DNA of 40,083 nucleotides from Chitinispirillaceae bacterium (GTDB lineage Bacteria; Fibrobacterota; Chitinivibrionia; Chitinivibrionales; Chitinispirillaceae): the NCBI GenBank assembly GCA_016927235.1, contig JAFGNB010000096.1, positions 1-40,083 on the forward strand. Reading direction: 5' to 3'. How positions within the stretch are numbered: the first letter of the stretch is position 1; each line of letters begins with the position of its first letter. Below, one piece after another: positions 8,301 to 16,673 of this stretch. The notes below the pieces were generated by a model, which saw only the letters and a program-made list of their open reading frames with translations, was not told where the DNA came from and ran no database searches. The position numbers were made by a program, and so were the translations under genes.

Positions 8301-9832
8301 GCCCGCCTCTCCTGCACCTGCGCCGTAGGCGGCGGTGGAGTAAAGACCGTTTTGAAATCACGGCAGATGAGTTGAACGGTATTGCGGGCCGACAGCACGG
8401 CACGTGGAAGCCCGCCGCCCGACTCCACCCACTGTCCGCAGAGATAGAACCCCTCGAGACCTCGTATGCGTCTCGGCAGCGACCGGCCCACCATCGCCGG
8501 CGTCGGCGCCCATCCCTGATAGCTTCCCCGCCATATATTTGTATAACGGACATAGGTGGCCGGTGTCGCCACGTCGACCGTATCAATCGAGGTGCGGATA
8601 TTGCCGAACCGCTGTTCGAGTTCATCGGTCACCGCTTCGGCGATACGTTTTTTTTCAGAGGCGTAACGCTGCGGATCCTTTGCCCGCAGATCGATCCAGT
8701 ACTGTTCGTCGCTTGTCCTGAGGGTAACGATCACCGAAGTGCATCCCCGGGGAGCAAGCGTCGGGTCGAACCCGCACAACCGTATGATCGCCGTGCTCAT
8801 GCCGGGATCATCTCCGGCGGGAATCGGCCGGCGCAACTGTAATATGATTTTATTGCCGAGCCCTTTGAAGGTGCGCCGCACTCCGAAGGAGATTTGCAGC
8901 ATCGCGGGATACAGGTCAAGCCTGCCGAAGCGCCCCCGCAGGGCTGCGGGGACCGTGGCTTCCGGAAGCATATTGATCAATGTTTCATACCCGTCGGCCG
9001 AGGAGAGCACCGCATCGGCCTGCACCGTACTGCCGTCCCACAGCTCGAGGCCCACGGCACGTCCGCTGCCGATGATAATGCGGCGAACCCGCCGATTAAA
9101 GCGTACGCTCCCGCCCAGTAAGCAGTAACGCTCAAGCAGCACTTCGTTGAACCGCGCCGAACCGCCGATAGGGTAGCCGGTGGTTCTCATGCACATCCAC
9201 CCCACGGGAAGCAGCAGCGCCAGCAGTGAGAAAAAACCGTGATGGGGGAAGATCATCCGCATGCAGGTGCGCAGCCGTTCGCTTTTCAGCCGGGAAAAGA
9301 ACTTGTCGATGGTGGCGCCGCGCCACGAAAGCACGAAGAACAGAAGCCGCCAGTGATCCCTGAACAGACGGAACAGATCAGACGGTGTATAGAGCTCCTG
9401 GGTTTTCCAGACCGGGAGCGAAAAGGTGCGGATCTTCCGCACTGCCCCGGTGAATGCCCTGATCACCGCACGGTCGTGCGGACTGATGCGTAACATTTCC
9501 CGCTCCAGTAAGTCGCAATCCTTCCATACCCGGAAAATAGTGCCGTCAAGCAGTTCGATCCGGGCGAACTCATCGAATTCGATAATGTCCAATTTTGAAA
9601 AATCAATAACTTCAGCCAGTATTCCATGCAGATTGAGCGCTGCGGAGGAGCCCGGAAGCCAGTTGGTGGCGCCGTCGAATACATAGCCGTCCCGTCTCCA
9701 TGAAACCGACACGCCGCCCGCGATCGAAGCCATTTCATAGATTTCGGTCGAGAATCCGCATGCCTGAAGATAGCTGCCGGCCGCCAGCCCGCTCACTCCC
9801 GCTCCTATGATGGCAACGCGTCGGCCGCTCAT
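8297..9832 (-). CDS. FAD-dependent oxidoreductase, phytoene desaturase/retinol saturase-like
   Basis: 511 residues. N-terminus MSGRRVAIIGAGVSGLAAGSYL is a textbook Rossmann FAD motif, followed by ASIAGGVSVSW, GYVFDGATNWLPG, a hydrophobic middle (LLALLLPVGWMCMRTTG, probably membrane-associating), a GGSARFNEVLLE substrate-domain segment and the closing FYLCGQWVESGGGLPRAVLSAR motif of CrtI-type enzymes. The frame extends upstream to 10075, but this would lie inside the preceding gene and precede the Rossmann strand; the ATG at 9832 makes an ATGA overlap with the acyltransferase stop and is preferred. The product is a second, separate paralogue of the flavin domain in the downstream fusion. CrtI-type enzymes desaturate, isomerise or saturate isoprenoid chains; the actual substrate is unknown. 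Confidence 0.88.
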   Translation of the reverse strand: MSGRRVAIIGAGVSGLAAGSYLQACGFSTEIYEMASIAGGVSVSWRRDGYVFDGATNWLPGSSAALNLHGILAEVIDFSKLDIIEFDEFARIELLDGTIFRVWKDCDLLEREMLRISPHDRAVIRAFTGAVRKIRTFSLPVWKTQELYTPSDLFRLFRDHWRLLFFVLSWRGATIDKFFSRLKSERLRTCMRMIFPHHGFFSLLALLLPVGWMCMRTTGYPIGGSARFNEVLLERYCLLGGSVRFNRRVRRIIIGSGRAVGLELWDGSTVQADAVLSSADGYETLINMLPEATVPAALRGRFGRLDLYPAMLQISFGVRRTFKGLGNKIILQLRRPIPAGDDPGMSTAIIRLCGFDPTLAPRGCTSVIVTLRTSDEQYWIDLRAKDPQRYASEKKRIAEAVTDELEQRFGNIRTSIDTVDVATPATYVRYTNIWRGSYQGWAPTPAMVGRSLPRRIRGLEGFYLCGQWVESGGGLPRAVLSARNTVQLICRDFKTVFTPPPPTAQVQERRA

Positions 9833-10719
9833 GCAACGGGCCTTTCTTCGACGAGATCCACCTCCTCGTGCATCAGATACCACTGTTCGGGGTGCCGCCG
9901 TATGTTGGATGCCATCATGTCGAAGAGCTGCTGGATAGGGGCGGCGCACCCCGTGGGGACGATGGTGGTATCGAGGAAATAGCGTTCGTCGCCGATACGT
10001 ACCATAAAAGCTGCGAAGAGCCGGTGCGGCGCCCCGGCGAATTTCATCAACCGGTCGATACCCGCACCTCCCCATACCCGTCTGCCGAAAAGATCTGCCG
10101 GAATGCTGTATTCGGTGCGTTCGTCAAAGACGGTAATGAGTACTTCGCCGCGACGAATCACCGCTGCCATTTCCAGAGCGGCGGCGACACCCGGTTTGCC
10201 GATTTCGATGAAATGCATCGGTGAAAACGAGCCGCTTTTTATGAGCCGTTGAGCCTGTTGGAAAGCTGCTGCGGAGAATTGCGGGGTGGTAAAGCGGAGC
10301 ACAGCGCTGACCGTCATGCCGTGCAGCGCAAAATAGGGTGCCAGGATCTCGACAGCCCCGAAGTGTCCGGTTGCCACCAGGCACGCCTCCGACGCGGCTT
10401 GTGCCGCATGAAGCGTGTCAAGACCCGCGGCTCCGTCGACATTTTCACGCAGGTAGGCGGCATACGCCTGGGGAGTGCAGTACAGCGGCAGAAGCTTTTC
10501 GTAGTAATGAAGAAAAATATTGTATTCAAGGGCTTCAACCGCCGCGTCACCGTGATCAAGGCCAAAGATCCGCAGGTTTTCGGCAAGAGCACCGCGAGCC
10601 TGCGGGTTTCGCTGATGCCATTCATGGCCGCTCTGCACTATCGCCGCTTTAAGGGCATACGGATCGTTGATCCGTGGATTGTTGAGCACACTGTTCTGAA
10701 TATAACGACTGAGGTTCAA
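9829..10719 (-). CDS. Lysophospholipid/lipid A-type acyltransferase (LpxL/HtrB-like)
   Basis: Inner-membrane-associated acyltransferase family that transfers fatty acyl groups to lipid A or other lipids. The catalytic HX4E motif is visible as TGHFGAVEILAPYF, and the family's late motif appears as RRHPEQWYLMHEE. The longest frame starts at 10869 (346 residues), but that ATG has no ribosome site and the first 50 residues look non-conserved. A TTG at 10719 lies 11 nt after AAGGA and begins with LNLSRYIQN, close to where the family domain starts, giving 296 residues; this start is preferred but uncertain. It is first in an ATGA-coupled set with two CrtI-like oxidoreductases and a radical SAM domain, which suggests acylation of a polyene, hopanoid or similar lipid rather than ordinary lipid A. 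This role is inferred. Confidence 0.85.
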   Translation of the reverse strand: MNLSRYIQNSVLNNPRINDPYALKAAIVQSGHEWHQRNPQARGALAENLRIFGLDHGDAAVEALEYNIFLHYYEKLLPLYCTPQAYAAYLRENVDGAAGLDTLHAAQAASEACLVATGHFGAVEILAPYFALHGMTVSAVLRFTTPQFSAAAFQQAQRLIKSGSFSPMHFIEIGKPGVAAALEMAAVIRRGEVLITVFDERTEYSIPADLFGRRVWGGAGIDRLMKFAGAPHRLFAAFMVRIGDERYFLDTTIVPTGCAAPIQQLFDMMASNIRRHPEQWYLMHEEVDLVEERPVA

Positions 10720-10997
10720 GCCCGTGCGATTCCTTAATAGGCAAATAGACGGTAATGCTGCAGAAAATCCGGCTGCCGTTCGAACGACCGTATTTACGAA
10801 GGCATTTTTATTCCGGGTGCACTCCCGTTCAATGGTCGATTTATAAAAATATATAGTGATGCCGCACATGCAGCATTTAAAATGAGAATCTTCGCACCGG
10901 CGCCTATCGGGGCTTCATATACGCTTGGTGTCCGGGAAAAGATAATGGAAATGATGCTCCAAGGACAGGCGGTTGTTATTTTGAAGAGAGCAGAACG

Positions 10998-11996
10998 TTG
11001 AATTGTACATTTTTCCGGGATTCTATCCGAAAAGACGGGCGAAAGGTGAACCTATTTTCACGGCCGAGCAAGGATGCCGGATCGGTAATCCCGGAAGATC
11101 CGGGAGAACGTCATGATTATGCCCTTAAGCTTTACGGAAGCGCGCAAAGGTTGTTCCATGACAAAAAGTTCCGGGCGGCCCGGAAAATCATCTCGCTGTA
11201 TAGAAAATGCATCGATTATGAGCGGCTGACGAAATATGATACGAGGACTGCCGATCCGGTGATACTCTCAGTGGTAGTGGTGAGTTATAACGCGGGGAAC
11301 GTACTGGCGGAGTGCCTTGCATCTCTTGACGCGCAGGAAGAGCGGCGTTTTGAAACAATCGTAGTCGACAATGGCAATAATGAAGGAGCAAAGGAAGACC
11401 TTTTGAAAAAACATATCCTTCATATTGCGTGCCCTGTAAACTTCGGCCTATCCGAAGGGAGAAATATCGGCGCTCATTTTGCGCGGGGCGGCGTTATCGC
11501 TTTTCTTGACGATGATGCGATTGCCGCTCCCGGATATATACGGAACATCCGCTCCGCCTTCGCCACCTACGATATACTCGGCTTCAGGGGGAAGGTCCTT
11601 CCCAAAACAGCGACAATAGACCACAGTAAAATAAGGCATTATGACCTCGGCGATAGGGTGATTCCCGCCGACATAAATGCCGAATGCAACTGCGGTTTTC
11701 TCAGGGATGCCTATATCGACATGGGGGGCATGGACCCCCTGTTGTTCGGTCATGAAGGATCGGAGCTGTCGTATAGGATTCATGAAAAGTACGGTGAATA
11801 TACATTAGCCTATCTGCCGGAAATTGTGGTGTACCATGACCATTCCATTGTCAATCCCGACAAACAAAAAGCAAAGGATGTGCGGCATGCGTTGATGAAC
11901 GAATATCTTAAAAAAAAATTCCCCCGCATAAAAAAATACCGAAAGCGTATCAAAAATATCGAAGGGGATCGCCTTATTAAATTGAAGGGAATGTAA
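10998..11996 (+). CDS. Glycosyltransferase family 2 protein
   Basis: 332 residues. After a ~85-residue N-terminal extension rich in charged residues comes a GT-A core: LSVVVVSYNAGNVLAECLASL, FETIVVDNGN, NFGLSEGRNIGAHFARG, and the metal-binding FLDDDA (D-D-D in place of DxD). NCGFLRDAYIDMGGMDPLLFG-type acceptor segment follows in the usual place, and the C-terminus is strongly basic. Start is TTG with an upstream GAGAG; an in-frame GTG at 11046 is an alternative. It is 7 bp upstream of a GT4 gene, so the two form a pair, probably for LPS core or exopolysaccharide. The pair is clearly richer in A/T third positions than the flanking operons, hinting at separate origin. Confidence 0.88.
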   Translation: MNCTFFRDSIRKDGRKVNLFSRPSKDAGSVIPEDPGERHDYALKLYGSAQRLFHDKKFRAARKIISLYRKCIDYERLTKYDTRTADPVILSVVVVSYNAGNVLAECLASLDAQEERRFETIVVDNGNNEGAKEDLLKKHILHIACPVNFGLSEGRNIGAHFARGGVIAFLDDDAIAAPGYIRNIRSAFATYDILGFRGKVLPKTATIDHSKIRHYDLGDRVIPADINAECNCGFLRDAYIDMGGMDPLLFGHEGSELSYRIHEKYGEYTLAYLPEIVVYHDHSIVNPDKQKAKDVRHALMNEYLKKKFPRIKKYRKRIKNIEGDRLIKLKGM

Positions 11997-12003
11997 TTCC
12001 GTA

Positions 12004-13149
12004 ATGAAAATTGCATATGTCCACACCGATGTATATCCGTCCCCTTCCCCGGGAATAAATTTCGCGGTTTTTAATGCAATCGGGCTGGCCGCCGTTATGG
12101 AGTATTGCCATTTGTTCGTTAAGATACATTCGCACCGACCGTCCGAACGGATATTAAAAGACCATTTTAATGTCGACCGCCCGAAAAACCTGTTTATTTA
12201 CAAGATTAAAAAAGGCCCTCTTTTCAATACGAATTATTTTTTTTATCGCAAAGTATATAAGAAAATCATAGATTTGATTGAGCATTCGGAGCTTCATGCG
12301 GTCATCTGCCGTAATGTAACGTTCCTGCCGTATCTGGTAAAGATTAAAAACAACCTGGGGATACCGGTTTTTTTTGAAAGTCACGATTTTTTTGCCGATT
12401 TATCGTTGCGGGATGATGTACAGTTCAGAAAAAAGGGGCGTTATGAAAAAATAGAGAAAAAAAACATCCCTTACATTTCCGGCGTGATCTGCCTGCAGCG
12501 CTCCCAAATGAAGTGGTACCGGAAAACCTTCCCCATGCAAAACATCCATATAGCCCGTACCGGAATCAGTAAACTGTTTCAGCATCCTTTCGAACCGCGC
12601 ACGAGCCTTACCTATATTGGCTCTCTGGACCGCCACAAGGGTGTGGACGTGCTTATTCAAGCCGCGGGATTATCCCGAGTCAAACCGCCGCTTACCATCA
12701 TCGGCGGTAAGGATGACAAGGAGATATCCGGGTTGAAACAAGTAATAGCGAAACATTATGACCTCAACAAAGTAACCATAACCGGATGGATAAATAAAAA
12801 GGAGATGGACGGCCACCTTAAGCAGACCGCGGTAGGGGTATTGCCCTTGAGGAATACGTTTTTTAACCGATACCTGACCTCGCCTCTGAAACTGTTCGAT
12901 TTTTACAGCTACGGCATTCCGGTTATCGCATCGGATTTACCGACAAGCAGGGAATTGATCGATGAAGGCAGGACCGGAATTTTCTTTGAACCCGATAATC
13001 CCCGCGATTTGGCGGAAAAAATAGATCTGCTTTTTTCAGGCCACAACATGCGGCATGCAATGGGCGATCGGGTCTACGAAAAAGCACAGACGCTTTTATG
13101 GGAAAATCGGGCACGGCAGATAAAGAAAATAATCGAGAAATACCAATAA
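12004..13149 (+). CDS. Glycosyltransferase family 4 protein
   Basis: 381 residues with a GT-B fold. N-terminal MKIAYVHTDVYPSPSPG and VFFESHDFF fit the acceptor domain. The donor domain begins near LTYIGSLDRHKGVDVLIQA, continues TIIGGKDDKE and TITGWINKKEM, and the nucleotide-sugar EX7E-type region appears as PLKLFDFYSYGIPVIASDLPTSRE (the first Glu is replaced by Lys/Leu context, common in divergent GT4). It follows the GT2 gene by 7 bp. Its codon usage is the most AT-rich of the left half, with several poly-A/poly-T runs (12235-12430). Predicted to act at the cytoplasmic face on a lipid-linked saccharide; specificity unknown. Confidence 0.87.
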   Translation: MKIAYVHTDVYPSPSPGINFAVFNAIGLAAVMEYCHLFVKIHSHRPSERILKDHFNVDRPKNLFIYKIKKGPLFNTNYFFYRKVYKKIIDLIEHSELHAVICRNVTFLPYLVKIKNNLGIPVFFESHDFFADLSLRDDVQFRKKGRYEKIEKKNIPYISGVICLQRSQMKWYRKTFPMQNIHIARTGISKLFQHPFEPRTSLTYIGSLDRHKGVDVLIQAAGLSRVKPPLTIIGGKDDKEISGLKQVIAKHYDLNKVTITGWINKKEMDGHLKQTAVGVLPLRNTFFNRYLTSPLKLFDFYSYGIPVIASDLPTSRELIDEGRTGIFFEPDNPRDLAEKIDLLFSGHNMRHAMGDRVYEKAQTLLWENRARQIKKIIEKYQ

Positions 13150-13249
13150 ATTCCAGAGGAATGAAATTTGTTGTTTCCCCACCGAACAGGGATCTTTCGT
13201 TGCTCCTCGAAACCACCCGGTGTAGTAACCATTACGATGAGCTGATGCC

Positions 13250-14353
13250 GTGAACCTCACCGAAGATCGCCGAATCGTTCTTACCCTCGATGCGGGAGGG
13301 ACCAACTTCTTCTTTACCGCCATTCAGGCCAACGAGCAGATCGTCGATCCGGTTACGCTTCCCTCTTCAGGCGACAATCTCGCAGAGTGCATCGCCGTCG
13401 TCGAACGGGGTTTCAGTGAAATCATCGGTAAACTGAAGGCCGCGCCGGTCGCGATCAGTTTCGCTTTTCCCGGTCCGGCGGACTACCCGCAGGGCGTCAT
13501 CGGCGATCTGAAAAACCTGCCGGGGTTCAGAGGCGGGATCCCCCTCGGCCCCCTATTGAAAAACCGTTTCCGCATTCCGGTTTTCATCAACAACGACGGC
13601 GACCTTTTCGTTTTCGGTGAGGCGCTCTTCGGGTTTTTGCCTTATGTCAATAATCTGCTGAGCGATGCTGGCAATCCCAGGCGTTACCAAAACCTGCTTG
13701 GCGTCACGTTGGGGACCGGGTTCGGCGGAGGGATCGTCAGCCGCGGCGAGCTTGTCATCGGCGACAATGCCATGGCCGGCGAGGTCTGGCTCCTGCGCAA
13801 CAGAATCAACGCCTCAACCAGTGCCGAGGAGGGAGTCAGTATACGTGCGGTAAAGCGGGTGTATGCTGAAAAAGCCGGTTTGAAGGACAACATTCCTGAA
13901 CCGAAAGAGATCTGCGCTATTGCGGAAGGAAAACTTCCGGGAGACAGGACAGCCGCCCGTGAGACATTTCGTCAGCTGGGGGTGGTTCTCGGCGACGCGC
14001 TCGGCCAGATGCTTACGCTGGTCGACGGTCTTGCCGTCATCGGCGGCGGCGTGGCGGGAGCCATGCCGTTAATCTTCCCGTCGCTCATGGAGGAACTCCG
14101 GTCATCCTACGTCAACTACGCCGGAGTAAGCTATCCCCGGCTCGTTCAGCAGGTGCTTAACCTCGACGATAAGGATGAGCGGGAGATGTTCCTGAAGGAG
14201 CGGGGAGTTACGATCACCGTTCCCGGAACCGGAGAAACGTTGAGCTACTCTCCGAAAGCGATTCTCGGCATCGGCACTTCACGCATCGGAACAAGCAGGG
14301 CCATCTCGCTGGGAGCATATGCATTCGCGCTCAGAGAGCTGGACAGGTGCTGA
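13250..14353 (+). CDS. ROK-family sugar kinase-like protein
   Basis: 367 residues. The ATP phosphate-1 motif is VLTLDAGGTNFFF, the FINNDGDLFVFGE segment matches the ROK ND active-site region, and the adenosine region is GLAVIGGGVAG. The ROK zinc motif CxCGxxGC is missing: after the AGEVWLL segment the sequence reads NRINASTSAEEGVSIRAVKR. This matches a subgroup of ROK proteins without the zinc cluster. No helix-turn-helix is present at the N-terminus, so a kinase rather than repressor is likely. The start is GTG; it overlaps the stop of a 30-codon upstream frame by GTGA. Substrate unknown, probably a hexose or amino sugar. Confidence 0.85.
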   Translation: MNLTEDRRIVLTLDAGGTNFFFTAIQANEQIVDPVTLPSSGDNLAECIAVVERGFSEIIGKLKAAPVAISFAFPGPADYPQGVIGDLKNLPGFRGGIPLGPLLKNRFRIPVFINNDGDLFVFGEALFGFLPYVNNLLSDAGNPRRYQNLLGVTLGTGFGGGIVSRGELVIGDNAMAGEVWLLRNRINASTSAEEGVSIRAVKRVYAEKAGLKDNIPEPKEICAIAEGKLPGDRTAARETFRQLGVVLGDALGQMLTLVDGLAVIGGGVAGAMPLIFPSLMEELRSSYVNYAGVSYPRLVQQVLNLDDKDEREMFLKERGVTITVPGTGETLSYSPKAILGIGTSRIGTSRAISLGAYAFALRELDRC

Positions 14354-14538
14354 AATGCCGGCGTATCTTGCCGGCGTCGGTTGATCTGAACCCGCCCCTG
14401 TCCTCTTACAACCAAAAATAGGCAAGAATGATGTTCCCGGGAAAGCCGGGGGGGAGGTCCGCATGATCGCATATGTGGAGCTGCGCACCGGCTGATCCCC
14501 TTACGGCTTCAATACCGCCATTTTTCGAGGATGGTTCT

Positions 14539-15609
14539 ATGCACAAACCCGATTCCATATTCACGGCGGCCATCTCCGTTATTTTCGCAATGGGGCGACA
14601 CGCAGGAGCCCAGTACCCGGCCCGAATAACAATAATGACTTATAACATTAACGCCGAAACTCATAGGGACGGAGATTACACCGACATCGGCGACGTCATA
14701 AAAGAGATCGACCCGGCCATCGCCGGCCTTCAGAAAGTCGACAGCTGCACCGTCACGGCGAAACCAATCGATGTCCTAAAAACACTTGGCGGGCAAACGG
14801 ACATGGTTCCAACCTTCTCGATGTCGTATACCCAAAACAACGGATCGTACGGCAACGGTTTTCTCTCCGACAGCGTCCCGAAAAGCTCGCGACGACTGCC
14901 GATACCGAAGGGCAGCGCCTCGGAAGACCGTTCGGCCCTCGAAATCGGCATCACCATGGAAGGTGAACGGGTCCGGATTATCGTCACCCATCTGGCATAT
15001 GAGCAAAACGACAGCTACCGCGTCACCCAGCTCAAAAAAATTCTTCCCTGGATTGACAGCGGCGGCACCGAAACCGATCCGGTGGTCATCATGGCAGATT
15101 TCAATGCACAGCCCACAGCAGGCTCGATGCAGCTGCTGACGGATGCCGGTTTCGCCTTTGTTAAAGGAAAAAACGGTCAGATTCTCGACACCAGCTCCGG
15201 ACAGGGGATCAACCATATCCTCTACCGCCCGGAGGCGCGATGGAAAATAAACGATGCCGGAAATCCTACATACGCCGCATCGAACCGCAACCCGGTATGG
15301 GCGGACATGGAACTGCTCAATCCGGTGGATGCGGCGATGCCGCTGACTAAGACGAAGCCGGCCTATAATCTACAGATACTTTATTCCCGCGGCCTGCTCC
15401 ACTACCACCTGGCCTCTCCGGTAAACGTATCGCTGCATCTCTACACCACTGCCGGGAAACTGGCGGGAACCCTCATTGCCAGCCGCCGCCTTGAAGCGGG
15501 AAGTCACTTTACTTCGATCAATGAAAACAGTTTGTCCCCCGGCCTCTATCATGGTATACTCTCCATTGACGGGCGCATCATCGCCGCAGCGGCAGTAATC
15601 GCCCGGTGA
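14539..15609 (+). CDS. Secreted EEP-fold (endonuclease/exonuclease/phosphatase) protein with C-terminal sorting-like domain
   Basis: 356 residues from the ATG at 14539, chosen because GAGG lies 8 nt upstream and a signal peptide follows (ending near HAGAQ). The frame is open further 5' to 14473, but without a signal. The EEP core shows MTYNINAE, LQKVD, THLAYE (H151), MADFN (D187, N189) and INHILY (N225, H226). In active EEP enzymes LQKV is LQEV and INH is ID/SDH, so the metal-binding Glu is Lys66 and a catalytic-site Asp is Asn225; activity is doubtful. The last ~80 residues (from PAYNLQILYSRG to the end, with VSLHLYTTAGKLAGTL and LSPGLYHGILSIDG) look like a type-A sorting/Por-secretion-like beta domain, suggesting export to the surface. 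Confidence 0.82.
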   Translation: MHKPDSIFTAAISVIFAMGRHAGAQYPARITIMTYNINAETHRDGDYTDIGDVIKEIDPAIAGLQKVDSCTVTAKPIDVLKTLGGQTDMVPTFSMSYTQNNGSYGNGFLSDSVPKSSRRLPIPKGSASEDRSALEIGITMEGERVRIIVTHLAYEQNDSYRVTQLKKILPWIDSGGTETDPVVIMADFNAQPTAGSMQLLTDAGFAFVKGKNGQILDTSSGQGINHILYRPEARWKINDAGNPTYAASNRNPVWADMELLNPVDAAMPLTKTKPAYNLQILYSRGLLHYHLASPVNVSLHLYTTAGKLAGTLIASRRLEAGSHFTSINENSLSPGLYHGILSIDGRIIAAAAVIAR

Positions 15610-15635
15610 TCCAGTTTTCAAACGAAGCAACAGCC

Positions 15636-15794
15636 ATGCACCGATGTTGCCGCGATGCGGTTTTCACCTCACTCGTGATGCTTGCCGCCACGACCGCCTG
15701 CCGGTTCGTGAGCCTACCGATTGATACAATCGAAATCCGCAACCCGCTCACCGACCCGCTCGACGGCCCGCCCGCGGGCAATCCCGATGCATGA
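15636..15794 (+). CDS. Putative small lipoprotein
   Basis: 52 codons starting MHRCCRDAVFTSLVMLAATTAC: a positively charged N-terminus, hydrophobic stretch and a cysteine after ATTA that resembles a lipobox, though the -3 residue is Thr rather than Leu. The rest is short and Pro/Asp-rich (DPLDGPPAGNPDA). No good ribosome site is visible. It lies 26 bp after the EEP gene. It may be a genuine small lipoprotein or chance; the 103 bases after it hold no recognisable feature. Confidence 0.35.
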   Translation: MHRCCRDAVFTSLVMLAATTACRFVSLPIDTIEIRNPLTDPLDGPPAGNPDA

Positions 15795-15897
15795 GGACAC
15801 GCGGTGCGAGATCACCAATTCGACGATCGAGTAGCAAGGGGGCTGCCCGAAACGGTTTTCACGTTGTCAGGGAGCGTCTTTTTCGCAGTGGGAAAAA

Positions 15898-16626
15898 TCA
15901 CCCGAATGAGGCGTTACTCTTCATAAAGCAATTAAGTTCCGCCTCGAAAATAAGAAGTATCTCCTCGGCTTCGAGAACAAGCATGCGCATTTTCGCCCAG
16001 TTCAGGTCGTAGGAATAGGGATGGAGGAACGCCTGCCTGAATCCTGTATAGGACTTCAACTGTTCCGCCAATACTTTACTTATGACCGCCGGCCGTCTGC
16101 GGTCCGGAACCGCCATCCGTTCGAACGCCTCGGCCACGCACAAACTTCCTTTCGCGAAATTGCCGCCGTACCCCGTCGTAATGAGCGTGCATAGCTTTTC
16201 AAAACCGGAGGAGAGCAGTTGCAGGACGCCCGCGAGTGCGATCAATTCTACCGGCGACGGTTCCACTCTCCTCACCGTGTCGATCAGCGTCCCGTAACGG
16301 TCGAGCATTAAATTAAGCTGCCCAAGTTCGTTTCGAACTCTCGAAAAGAGATCGGGCTGCAGCTTCCCGTGCGATTTCAGATACTCCACATGGGGATTTA
16401 TCTCGTCAAGATCAACGAGATTGCACGGCCGCTTGATGACGCTGAGCACGCTTCCCATCCCCTGATAAAAAACATCGGGCGGCAGGCCGGAAACCGCCAG
16501 ATCGATGGGGCGATCAACGGCAGCGTCGAATTTTACCACCGAACCAAAAAAAAAGACCTCCTTCGCTCCGTATGATTGAAGCATATCAGCGGCTTTCAGA
16601 ATCATTTTTTTAAGATCCTCAGTCAT
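15898..16626 (-). CDS. Single-chain MNT nucleotidyltransferase-HEPN protein
   Basis: 242 residues. Residues ~1-85 are an MNT-type minimal nucleotidyltransferase: GAKEVFFFGSVVKFDAA with G28-S29, and IDLAV with D42, then NLVDLDEI. In MNT antitoxins the motif is GS-x10-DxD; here position 40 is Pro, so the first metal-binding Asp is lost. Residues ~105-235 are all-helical and carry R197-x4-H202-x-Y (RQAFLHPY), the RX4-6H RNase motif of HEPN/HepT toxins. In typical MntA-HepT systems the two are separate adjacent genes and MntA AMPylates the HepT tyrosine; here they are one polypeptide. It lies 47 bp after the GT2 gene in the lacI-GH2-GT2 run. Function as a toxin or a housekeeping factor cannot be decided. 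Confidence 0.72.
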   Translation of the reverse strand: MTEDLKKMILKAADMLQSYGAKEVFFFGSVVKFDAAVDRPIDLAVSGLPPDVFYQGMGSVLSVIKRPCNLVDLDEINPHVEYLKSHGKLQPDLFSRVRNELGQLNLMLDRYGTLIDTVRRVEPSPVELIALAGVLQLLSSGFEKLCTLITTGYGGNFAKGSLCVAEAFERMAVPDRRRPAVISKVLAEQLKSYTGFRQAFLHPYSYDLNWAKMRMLVLEAEEILLIFEAELNCFMKSNASFG

Positions 16627-16673
16627 GGCTGCGTCTCCGAATGAGGGTCGCTCTCAAAATATAAAAACAGAAG

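Noticed and set aside
9833-10075. 5' extension of the CrtI-like oxidoreductase
   Set aside because: It would lie inside the acyltransferase gene; the Rossmann motif starts right after ATG 9832, which makes an ATGA overlap.
14357-14375. GCCGGC inverted repeat after the ROK gene
   Set aside because: Six-base palindrome repeated, no T-run follows; chance in this GC range.
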